DNA of 64,000 nt from Candidatus Methylacidiphilales bacterium (lineage in GTDB: Bacteria > Verrucomicrobiota > Verrucomicrobiia > Methylacidiphilales > JAAUTS01): positions 48,677 to 112,676 of the forward strand of contig JAQTNW010000004.1 of assembly GCA_028713655.1 (NCBI GenBank), in the 5' to 3' direction. This document shows, piece after piece, positions 25,449 to 32,760 of the stretch (position 1 is the stretch's first letter; every line of letters starts with the position of its first letter). The notes below the pieces were generated by a model. That model ran no database searches, was not told where the DNA came from, and saw nothing but the letters and a program-made list of their open reading frames with translations. Made by a program: the position numbers and the translations under genes.

Positions 25449-27037
25449 GGCATTATGATTGCCTGATTCTGGGCAGCGGGATTGCGGGGCTGACTTTGGC
25501 GTTGAAGGTCGCCGACCACGGCCGTGTCGCCGTGATCACAAAAAAGAGCCGCGCGGAATCCAACACCAACTACGCCCAGGGCGGAATTGCCTGCGTCACG
25601 TCGAAAGAAGACAGTTTTGAGCTGCATGTGCGCGATACGCTGGATGCCGGCGCCGGTCTTTGCCGGGAAAACGTGGTCCGCTCCTATGTGGCCGACGGCC
25701 CGCCGCGGATTCAGGAATTGATCGATATCGGTGTGCGCTTCACGGAACGGCCCGACAGCAAAATCGGCGAACTGGATCTTGGAAAAGAAGGCGGGCACAG
25801 CAAGCGGCGCGTCTTGCATTCGGAGGACATGACCGGGAAGGAGGTGGAGAGAGGCCTGTTGCATGCGGTTGAAAGCCACCCGAACATTTCCATTTTCGAA
25901 AACTTTGTCGCCATCGATCTGATCCTATCGGACAAGGCCGGACTGCCCGGGCCTTCGCGCTGTGTCGGGGTGTATGCCTTGGACAATGCCGCCAAGCGGA
26001 TCGACGTTTTCAGCGCGAAAGTCGTTGTGATGGCCACCGGCGGCTGTGGCAAGTGCTATTTATATACGACGAACCCGGACATCGCGACCGGCGACGGGGT
26101 GGCCATGGCTTACCGCGCGGGCGTCCCCGTTGCGAATATGGAATTCATCCAGTTTCATCCCACCTGCCTGTTTCATCCGTTTTCCAGGTCGTTTTTGATT
26201 TCGGAAGCCCTGCGGGGCGAGGGGGCCGCATTGGTGGACGCCAATGGGCTGGAATTCGCGTCCAAATACGATCCGCGCGGTTCGCTGGCGCCGCGCGATA
26301 TCGTGGCCCGGGCGATCGACGCGGAAATGAAAAAGACCGGGGCCGCCTGCGTCTATCTGGACATCACATCCAAGAGCGGGGACTTTTTGCGCAAACGCTT
26401 CCCGAATATTTTTTCCTATTGTGAAAGCCTTGGGATCGACATGACGAAACAGCCGATTCCCGTGGTGCCCGCGGCCCATTATCAATGCGGAGGCGTGGTG
26501 ACCAGTCCGTCCGGGGCCACGGCTCTGCCCGGATTGTATGCCCTCGGAGAAGTGGCCTGCACCGGATTGCATGGGGCCAATCGACTGGCCAGCAATTCCC
26601 TGCTCGAAGCCTTGGTGGTGGCGCATCGGAGTGCGAAGGAGATCGCCGAAAAATTGCCGGGACTGAACACAGCGGATCTGTTGCCCGAATGGCAGGAGGG
26701 GGATGCCCATGATCCGGACGAAATGGTCGTGGTTTCGCACAACTGGAAGGAAATCCGCCAGATCATGTGGGATTATGTGGGCATTGTGAGGACCGACAAA
26801 CGGCTGCAACGGGCGGAAAACCGCCTGAACATTTTACTGAGGGAGATCCATGAATATTACTGGAACTTCAAGGTCACGAGCGATTTGTTGGAACTGCGCA
26901 ATCTCGCTTTGGTTTCATGGATCATCGTCCAGTCGGCGTTGAAACGGAAGGAAAGCCGCGGGCTGCATTACACCTTGAATTATCCGGGCCTCCTGCCGCT
27001 TGCGAAGGACACCGTTATTCAGAAAACGCCGGAATAA
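25442..27037 (+). CDS. nadB: L-aspartate oxidase
   Basis: The 531-residue FAD enzyme oxidises L-aspartate to iminoaspartate, the first step of de novo NAD synthesis. It has the FAD-binding motif ILGSGIAGLTLAL at residues 9-21, NTNYAQGGIA, the active-site segment EFIQFHPTCLF, SEALRGEGAAL and ACTGLHGANRLASNSLLEALV near 380. A helical C-terminal domain completes the protein. nadA and nadC are not in the window. The start lies in the end of the upstream Cys-cluster gene. Confidence 0.96.
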   Translation: MLRHYDCLILGSGIAGLTLALKVADHGRVAVITKKSRAESNTNYAQGGIACVTSKEDSFELHVRDTLDAGAGLCRENVVRSYVADGPPRIQELIDIGVRFTERPDSKIGELDLGKEGGHSKRRVLHSEDMTGKEVERGLLHAVESHPNISIFENFVAIDLILSDKAGLPGPSRCVGVYALDNAAKRIDVFSAKVVVMATGGCGKCYLYTTNPDIATGDGVAMAYRAGVPVANMEFIQFHPTCLFHPFSRSFLISEALRGEGAALVDANGLEFASKYDPRGSLAPRDIVARAIDAEMKKTGAACVYLDITSKSGDFLRKRFPNIFSYCESLGIDMTKQPIPVVPAAHYQCGGVVTSPSGATALPGLYALGEVACTGLHGANRLASNSLLEALVVAHRSAKEIAEKLPGLNTADLLPEWQEGDAHDPDEMVVVSHNWKEIRQIMWDYVGIVRTDKRLQRAENRLNILLREIHEYYWNFKVTSDLLELRNLALVSWIIVQSALKRKESRGLHYTLNYPGLLPLAKDTVIQKTPE

Positions 27038-27087
27038 CGAGGCATCGAGCATAACAGAATCCGGTTTAATAGACGTTTGGAAAACAA

Positions 27088-27489
27088 ATGAAATCACTAC
27101 ATCCAGCAATGTTCTTTTGGATTATTATTTGCTTATTGGTGGCGCATTCGGCAGCGCAGACACAGACTGTGGATAAAGACGAGGTTTATGGCGTGAAAAG
27201 CACGTCGAATATCTCTGTACGAATCACTGGCGGCGGAGTGCGGCATCCCGGAATATATTTTATCAAAACAGGTGCTACGCTTCATGATTTGATAGCTAAC
27301 GATAAGGCTGTATGGCTAAAGAGCTCCAACGGTACATTTCGAATTTCTCGTTGCGTCAAAGGTGAGAAAGTCACCCTCAAGATTGATTACCATCAATGGG
27401 ACATAAAATTGCTTGATGGTGACGATATTTATGCGCCAGATATGCGAATGGAAAATACGCCGAACAAGATCGTTGACCCAACTCGATAA
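27088..27489 (+). CDS. Secreted protein with SLBB-like domain
   Basis: The 133-residue protein has a signal peptide (residues 1-23, ending AHSAAQ). A single domain follows with RITGGGVRHPGIYFIKTGATLHDLIA, which resembles the beta-grasp SLBB domain of polysaccharide-export proteins, and ends LLDGDDIYAPD. It could bind a soluble ligand in the periplasm; no export genes are nearby. The DNA is AT-richer than its neighbours. It starts 50 bases after nadB. Confidence 0.6.
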   Translation: MKSLHPAMFFWIIICLLVAHSAAQTQTVDKDEVYGVKSTSNISVRITGGGVRHPGIYFIKTGATLHDLIANDKAVWLKSSNGTFRISRCVKGEKVTLKIDYHQWDIKLLDGDDIYAPDMRMENTPNKIVDPTR

Positions 27490-27519
27490 AGCTCGCGGGT
27501 CATGACGGAGCAACATTCC

Positions 27520-27542
27520 TCTGGCATTGAGACGATGCCAGA
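27520..27542. terminator. Hairpin between convergent genes (possible bidirectional terminator)
   Basis: TCTGGCAT (27520-27527) and ATGCCAGA (27535-27542) form a perfect 8-bp stem with a 7-base loop. It lies between the convergent genes ending at 27489 and 27581. There is no T-run, so Rho-independent termination is uncertain. Confidence 0.35.
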
Positions 27543-27580
27543 ACCCGTAGGCGTCACGCCCGCGGTACGGGCCGGGGGCT

Positions 27581-27790
27581 TCAGCGCCCGCCGGATTTGT
27601 AGAGCGCGGCGTCGAGGACGGACCACAGGTGAATGATCCAGCCGAGAAAAAAATGCCAGAGGATGCCGGCAAGCACGAATTGCACGATGGCCAGCAAAAG
27701 CCTGCCTTGCAGTAGCTGTCCCAACCCCGGAATAAAAAAACTGCACAATGCGGCGATGACATTGCCCGCGCTACCTTGACCTTGTGCCAT
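27581..27790 (-). CDS. Small two-helix membrane protein
   Basis: The 69-residue protein (from MAQGQG) has two hydrophobic stretches. The first carries FFIPGLGQLLQGR, a motif seen in small TM2-like or DUF-type membrane proteins, and the second is ILWHFFLGWIIHLWSVLDAAL. Function is unknown. ATG at 27790 is chosen over the longer frame at 27868, which would run into the repeat. Confidence 0.6.
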   Translation of the reverse strand: MAQGQGSAGNVIAALCSFFIPGLGQLLQGRLLLAIVQFVLAGILWHFFLGWIIHLWSVLDAALYKSGGR

Positions 27791-27814
27791 AGTCTTTATC
27801 TTATTCCATTGGTT

Positions 27815-28027
27815 TGCATATTTCATGCTTATTTTTGACGCTGGAGCATAATGGATATATGCAGGCACTGCAAAACCGCCTCAAAATAAGACAGTTCCAA
27901 TTCAAAAAAGTTCTCACTCAGGCGTTTTTTCTTTTAACCCGGATGTGGCCGTATCCCAATTTTCCACCCGGTCCTTTGGCAGGACACGCTGCAGGGCTTT
28001 TCAGTGGCGGGTGAGGCATCCGGGTTA
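27815..28027. repeat. Composite hairpin repeat, copy A
   Basis: Three hairpins occur in order. Hairpin 1 is shortened: TGCATAT (27815-27821) with ATATGCA (27857-27863). Hairpin 2 starts GCAAAACCGCCT (27870-27881) and has a decayed right arm near 27920. Hairpin 3 is 93 bases, TAACCCGGATGT (27935-27946) with GCATCCGGGTTA (28016-28027). The last three bases are the stop codon of the AsmA-like gene on the minus strand. Copies B and C are at 32438 and 57463. Confidence 0.85.
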
Positions 28028-29476
28028 GGGCAGCAAATTCTTGAGGAACCCTTCAACGCCCGGCTTCTTTTCGGTATCCGCCGGTTTGTTGTCGGGCGTG
28101 TTCTGGGGCTGGAGGTTCGGCTGGGTTTGGTCGCCGGCTGCTTTTGTGAGGGTCACTTTGGGATCGTCGGTTGTCCCGGTCACGGTGATGGGCATCTTGA
28201 TATTGGCGCGCGAGGAAGCATCAGCCGGCTGGGTGTTGTCACTCTTTTTAGCGCCGAACAATCCGGTCAGAGCAGACGCGACTTCGGTGACTTGCAGCAG
28301 CCCCGGAGCGAAGTCCACGGTGCCTTCCAGGTTGAGCGACTTGTCAAAACCGTAGGGGCCTTTCATGAAAATCGAGAGGTTGGGAGAAATCACATCGAGC
28401 GGCTGCAGGTCGATCTTTTGATCGCTGATGTTGAATGTGGAATGGATCTCCTGAAATTTGCCCTCGCGCAGGGCCGAAACCCCGGCAATGGCGCCGAGGA
28501 CGCTGGCCAGCTCATGGTAGGATTTTAATTTTCCGATCTCAGGCTCGGTGATTTTCAGGTTGCCGTTGCCGGTGAGATCTTTTGCGGCGCTGAGGAATCC
28601 CTTGCCCTGGAAATCCAGCAGGAGTTTGCCCTTCATGGTGTCAGGCGGGTTGCCGAGGTCCACCAACAGGTCGCTGACGCTCACGCCGGCGAGATTCAAT
28701 TTGACATCGAAGAAACCAAGGCTCAGATCGAGTCCGGCCTCGCCCGCCAGGGCGCCTTGATAGGCCGAGGCCACAACTTTGCTCAAGCGCAACTTGTTGG
28801 CTTCGAACACAACCGGTGTCCGGAAATCGCTTACCTTGAATCCCGGAGTCACGGTGGCTTGTTTTACGTCGAGATTGCCGCGGGCTGTTTGTTCCTGGCC
28901 CCGTTTTTCATAAGAGGCCTGCAGGCCGGCATTTTCCGCCTTGAAAAGAACGCTGCCATCAGCGGCGAAAATGGTGACTTGCGCGCCTGTGATTGAAATA
29001 TCCGGAAGCGAAATATTGCTTGTCTTGGCGGTTTCAGAAGGGCTGGGTTTACCGGAATCGGAGGGGGCTGTTGCTGCGGGCGCTTTTTCAGGCAGGGGCA
29101 GATAAAAACCGCCGGCTTGGCGCTGGTGCAGAATCAACACCGGTTTGTCGATCCGGATTTTGCGGATGGTGAGCGGGTCTTTAAAGGCCGAAAGCCAGTC
29201 GATGTCGGCATGAACGCCTCCGATACTGATGAAATTTTCCTTGGCGTAGGGTTCCGGATTGGGGATCTGGAGATTGTTCACCCCGATGCCGAACAGTCCG
29301 ATTTGTACGGAATCGAGGCTGACACGAAGCCCGGTGGCTTGGTTGACCTGGGCCGAGACCACCTGTTTGAATTCGGGGCTGTTCAGATAGCGCGATCCGA
29401 AGAACGCGCCGGCTCCGATCAGGAAGATGGCAAGGAGGGTGAGAATGCCGAGAACGATGATTATTTTTTTCAGCAT
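28025..29476 (-). CDS. AsmA-family protein
   Basis: The 483-residue protein has an N-terminal membrane helix (residues 4-27). A long beta-rich region follows with AsmA hallmarks: VSAQVNQATGLRVSLDSVQIGLFG near 40, IDKPVLILHQ near 108 and a repeated 'LDFQGKGFLSA' type unit near 285. A short Pro/Gln-rich tail ends it. AsmA-like proteins span or line the periplasm and are linked to outer-membrane lipid homeostasis. The stop codon is provided by the right arm of repeat copy A. Confidence 0.8.
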   Translation of the reverse strand: MLKKIIIVLGILTLLAIFLIGAGAFFGSRYLNSPEFKQVVSAQVNQATGLRVSLDSVQIGLFGIGVNNLQIPNPEPYAKENFISIGGVHADIDWLSAFKDPLTIRKIRIDKPVLILHQRQAGGFYLPLPEKAPAATAPSDSGKPSPSETAKTSNISLPDISITGAQVTIFAADGSVLFKAENAGLQASYEKRGQEQTARGNLDVKQATVTPGFKVSDFRTPVVFEANKLRLSKVVASAYQGALAGEAGLDLSLGFFDVKLNLAGVSVSDLLVDLGNPPDTMKGKLLLDFQGKGFLSAAKDLTGNGNLKITEPEIGKLKSYHELASVLGAIAGVSALREGKFQEIHSTFNISDQKIDLQPLDVISPNLSIFMKGPYGFDKSLNLEGTVDFAPGLLQVTEVASALTGLFGAKKSDNTQPADASSRANIKMPITVTGTTDDPKVTLTKAAGDQTQPNLQPQNTPDNKPADTEKKPGVEGFLKNLLP

Positions 29477-29526
29477 AACAATGGAATCTTACAGGGGATT
29501 TGATATTTTGCCAGTGACAATTTCTT

Positions 29527-30201
29527 ATGAATGCACAGCCCATCCGATGCCTTGCAACGGGCTCCGTTCCGGCCACTCTCGATGAGGCCGGCCGATTTTT
29601 TGAAGACATGGCAGGGTCTGAATTGGTCCAGCACTGGCTTCCGGAGCCTGAACCCTTCTGCCGCCCCGGGCAGGTTTGGATTTGCCGGAGTGATTCGCAC
29701 TTCGGAGTTTATGCCGTGTTGCAGGATGAGGACATTTCGAACAGCGCGCGGGAGGAGAATTCGAGGACTTGGGAAACGGGGGACACGTTTGAAATCTTTC
29801 TACGGCCGTTGCCGGGCTTGAGATATTTTGAATTTCATGTGACACCCGAAAATCAGAAGCTCCAGATGGCGTTTGAGAGTGAGGATTTCTTTCGACAACG
29901 GGTGGCATCCGGCCTGGGCAAGGATGACAATTGGCTGGCCGGTGTTGGATTGCCGGCAGGGTCGTTTTCTTCCGAAACGCAGGTGGAAGCACCCGGAAAA
30001 ATCTGGCGGGTTTGGGCGCGGATCCCGCTGGCTTTGTTCGGGAGCGCTGCTGGTTTTGGTGCCGACCGGGAGTGGCTGGCAAGCTTTTGCCGTTATGATT
30101 ACACTCGCGGGCGGGAGAAGCCGGTGTTATCGTCCACGTCGCCGTACCCCAGAAAATATTTTCACGACAACACGAGTTGGCGGAAATTGCTGTTTGACTA
30201 A
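29527..30201 (+). CDS. CBM9-like (carbohydrate-binding family 9) protein
   Basis: The 224-residue protein has the beta-sandwich motifs of CBM9-like domains. HFGVYAVLQDEDISN is followed by TWETGDTFEIFLRPL and YFEFHVTPENQKLQM, then a later WRVWARIPLALFG. No signal peptide is evident. Such domains are common in Verrucomicrobia and Bacteroidetes, and their ligand is usually unknown. It is divergent from the AsmA-like gene (50-base gap). Its TAA stop (30199-30201) is inside a repeat arm that continues to the copper ATPase start. Confidence 0.7.
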   Translation: MNAQPIRCLATGSVPATLDEAGRFFEDMAGSELVQHWLPEPEPFCRPGQVWICRSDSHFGVYAVLQDEDISNSAREENSRTWETGDTFEIFLRPLPGLRYFEFHVTPENQKLQMAFESEDFFRQRVASGLGKDDNWLAGVGLPAGSFSSETQVEAPGKIWRVWARIPLALFGSAAGFGADREWLASFCRYDYTRGREKPVLSSTSPYPRKYFHDNTSWRKLLFD

Positions 30202-30214
30202 CCCGGATGCCTCA
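30198..30214 (-). repeat. Partial copy (E) of the composite repeat, arm of hairpin 3
   Basis: CTAACCCGGATGCCTCA (30198-30214) is an exact 17-base inverted match to the right end of copy A (28012-28028). It spans the stop codon of the CBM9-like gene and touches the ATG of the copper ATPase. No second arm is seen nearby. Confidence 0.75.
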
Positions 30215-32430
30215 TGACCGATTGCCACGAAAAAACCGAGAAAAAACATTCCTGCTGTTGCGGGTCTGCCCAACAGCCGACCCCTGAAGATTGCTGTGGC
30301 ACTCCTGCGCCCCGGATTACAAAGGCCTATTACTGCCCCATGTGCCCGGGCGTGGAGTCCGATCTTCCGGGAATCTGCCCGGTTTGCGGAATGGCCCTGG
30401 AGCGCGCGCCCGCGGCGCTTGTTGGAGCGGAAGAGGACTCGGAATTGAAGAATATGACACAGCGGTTTTGGATCGCGCTGCTGCTGTCTGTTCCTGTGGT
30501 TTTATTGGACATGGGATCGCACATCCCGATGCTGGCGGGTTTTTCAACGAGAGCTTCGCTTTGGATCCAACTCGTATTGAGTACACCGGTCGTATTTTGG
30601 GCCGGCTGGCCGTTTTTTGAGCGCGGCTTTCGCTCGGTTCTTCAACGCCGGTTGAACATGTTCACACTGATTTCGCTGGGGACCGGCACGGCGTATTTTT
30701 TCAGCCTGGCGTCGATGTTTCTCGGAGCGTATTTGCCGCACTCATTTCGTCATGACGGCATGGCGCCGGTTTATTTTGAGGCCGCGGCGGTGATCACGGT
30801 TCTTGTTTTACTGGGCCAGATACTGGAGTTGCGCGCCCGGGCGGCAACCGGCGCCGCGATCCGGAGCTTGCTGGGCTTGGCGCCAAAGGAAGCGCACCGC
30901 TTGCGGGACGGAGTGGAACTGGACGTTCCGCTGGATCAGGTGCAGGCGGGGGATGTGTTAAGGGTCAAGCCGGGTGAAAAAGTGCCTGTGGACGGAATAA
31001 TCCTTGAAGGCGCAAGCGCGCTCGATGAGTCCATGCTCACCGGCGAGTCCATGCCGGCGCCCAAGGAATCCGGCGGGCGGGTGATGGCCGGGACCCTCAA
31101 CGGGAATGGAAGTTTTTTGATGCGCTCGGAAAAGGTGGGCGCCGAAACGTTGCTGGCCCGTATCGTGCAGATGGTATCGCAGGCGCAGCGGAGCCGCGCG
31201 CCGATCCAGCGTGTTGCCGATAGCGTGGCGGCCTGGTTTGTTCCGGCTGTTGTCGGAGTGGCGGCGCTGACGTTTATTTGCTGGGCTTTGTTAGGCCCGC
31301 AACCCGCCCTGGCCTACGGACTGGTCAATGCCGTTGCGGTCTTGATCATTGCCTGCCCGTGCGCATTGGGGCTGGCGACCCCGATGTCGGTCATGGTGGC
31401 GGTGGGGCGCGGCGCCGGGATGGGTGTGTTGGTCAAGGACGCGGCCGCATTGGAGGTTTTGGGCAAAGTCGATACTCTGGTGATTGACAAGACCGGGACC
31501 CTGACCGAAGGGCGACCGGCGGTGTCAAAACTGATTGCGGTGAACGGAAACACCCAGGAACGCCTGTTGCAGTTGGCGGCTTCACTTGAGAGGTACAGCG
31601 AGCATCCGCTTGCCGGGGCCGTGTTGCGGGCCGCAGAGGAAAAACATCTGGAGTTACTGGCGGTGGATGAGTTTGCGGCGGTTCCGGGTTGCGGGGTGAA
31701 AGGCAAGATTGCGGGCCGCGCCGTGAGCGCTGGAAGCGATGCATGGCTTTTACAGGAGGGTGTTCGCGGTTTGCAGGCGCTCAATTTGGAGGCTGAGCCT
31801 TTTCATGCCAAGGGGTTCATGGTCATTCGTGTGGCGGTCGATGGAACGGCTGCCGGGCTGCTTGTTTTATCCGACCCGCTCAAGGCGGGCGCGCCGGAAG
31901 CGATTGCCGCGTTGCATTGCATGGGTTTGAAGATTGTTATGTTGACCGGCGACAACGCGCAGACCGCGCGGCGGATCGCCGAAAAACTAGGGATCGACGA
32001 CGTTCATGCGGAGTTGATGCCGCGGGACAAATTCGAGCGTGTGGTTGCATTGAAGCAGGAGGGGAAACGCGTGGCGATGGCGGGGGACGGCATCAATGAC
32101 GCGCCGGCGCTGGCGGCGGCGGATGTCGGGATCGCGATGGGCACGGGAACCGACGTGGCGATGCACAGCGCGGGGATCACGCTGGTCAAAGGAAATTTAC
32201 TGGGAATTGTGCATGCGATCACGTTAAGCCGCGCCACGATGTGGAACATCCGGCAGAATTTATTTTTTGCGTTTATTTACAACGGACTCGGAGTGCCCGT
32301 TGCGGCGGGTGTGCTGTATCCGTTTTGGGGTGTGTTATTGCATCCGGTCTTTGCAAGTGCTGCCATGGCCTGCAGTTCTGTCTCGCTCATTGTCAATGCC
32401 CTGAGGCTCCGAAATGTCAGGCTTGAATAG
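30214..32430 (+). CDS. copA: Copper-translocating P1B-type ATPase
   Basis: The 738-residue pump exports Cu(I), coupled to ATP hydrolysis. Instead of HMA domains, the N-terminus has a Cys/His-rich stretch (residues 4-28, CCCG, DCCG) and a heavy-metal-binding domain YYCPMCPGVESDLPGICPVCGM (39-60). Then come TGES (276-279), the intramembrane metal site CPC (381-383), phosphorylated Asp425 in DKTGTLTEG, and GDGINDAPALAAADVGIAMG. No metal regulator or chaperone gene adjoins it. The start touches repeat arm E and leaves no normal promoter space, so read-through from the CBM9-like gene is possible. Confidence 0.92.
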   Translation: MTDCHEKTEKKHSCCCGSAQQPTPEDCCGTPAPRITKAYYCPMCPGVESDLPGICPVCGMALERAPAALVGAEEDSELKNMTQRFWIALLLSVPVVLLDMGSHIPMLAGFSTRASLWIQLVLSTPVVFWAGWPFFERGFRSVLQRRLNMFTLISLGTGTAYFFSLASMFLGAYLPHSFRHDGMAPVYFEAAAVITVLVLLGQILELRARAATGAAIRSLLGLAPKEAHRLRDGVELDVPLDQVQAGDVLRVKPGEKVPVDGIILEGASALDESMLTGESMPAPKESGGRVMAGTLNGNGSFLMRSEKVGAETLLARIVQMVSQAQRSRAPIQRVADSVAAWFVPAVVGVAALTFICWALLGPQPALAYGLVNAVAVLIIACPCALGLATPMSVMVAVGRGAGMGVLVKDAAALEVLGKVDTLVIDKTGTLTEGRPAVSKLIAVNGNTQERLLQLAASLERYSEHPLAGAVLRAAEEKHLELLAVDEFAAVPGCGVKGKIAGRAVSAGSDAWLLQEGVRGLQALNLEAEPFHAKGFMVIRVAVDGTAAGLLVLSDPLKAGAPEAIAALHCMGLKIVMLTGDNAQTARRIAEKLGIDDVHAELMPRDKFERVVALKQEGKRVAMAGDGINDAPALAAADVGIAMGTGTDVAMHSAGITLVKGNLLGIVHAITLSRATMWNIRQNLFFAFIYNGLGVPVAAGVLYPFWGVLLHPVFASAAMACSSVSLIVNALRLRNVRLE

Positions 32431-32437
32431 GCATTTT

Positions 32438-32687
32438 TAACCTGCATATTTCATGCTCATTTCAACATTCAACCTGTTGGCTTTATTAAGCAACAACGGA
32501 TAGACACATGCTGGGCATATGCAGGTTATTGCAAAACCGCCTCAAAATAAGGCAGTTCCAATTCAAGAAAATTCCAATTCAGGCGGTTTTGCTTGTAACC
32601 CGGATGTCGCCGCACCCCTGTTCCTGCCACACTTTGGAGGAGGACACTTTGAAGAGGTTTTCAGAAACGGATGAAACATCCGGGTTA
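32438..32687. repeat. Composite hairpin repeat, copy B (most complete)
   Basis: Hairpin 1 is TAACCTGCATAT (32438-32449) with ATATGCAGGTTA (32517-32528), 91 bases in all. Hairpin 2 is GCAAAACCGCCT (32531-32542) with AGGCGGTTTTGC (32581-32592), a perfect 12-bp stem. Hairpin 3 is TAACCCGGATGT (32596-32607) with ACATCCGGGTTA (32676-32687), 92 bases with a perfect 12-bp stem. It begins 7 bases after the copper ATPase stop. Hairpin 3 is about 87% identical to that of copy C by my count. Confidence 0.9.
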
Positions 32688-32702
32688 ATGCGGACGCATT
32701 AA
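32685..32702. repeat. Palindrome TTAATGCGGACGCATTAA (copy 2)
   Basis: This perfect 8+2+8 palindrome begins in the last bases of repeat copy B and is followed by AAAATGGA. It matches the element at 13297-13314 in its centre and flank. Confidence 0.55.
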
Positions 32703-32760
32703 AAATGGAGGAATATGGCAGATTTATAGTTTTAGGTTTGGCCGACTTTTCTTTGCGGCA

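Noticed and set aside
32508..32702. 64-codon ORF
   Set aside because: It lies inside composite repeat copy B, whose stems explain the sequence.
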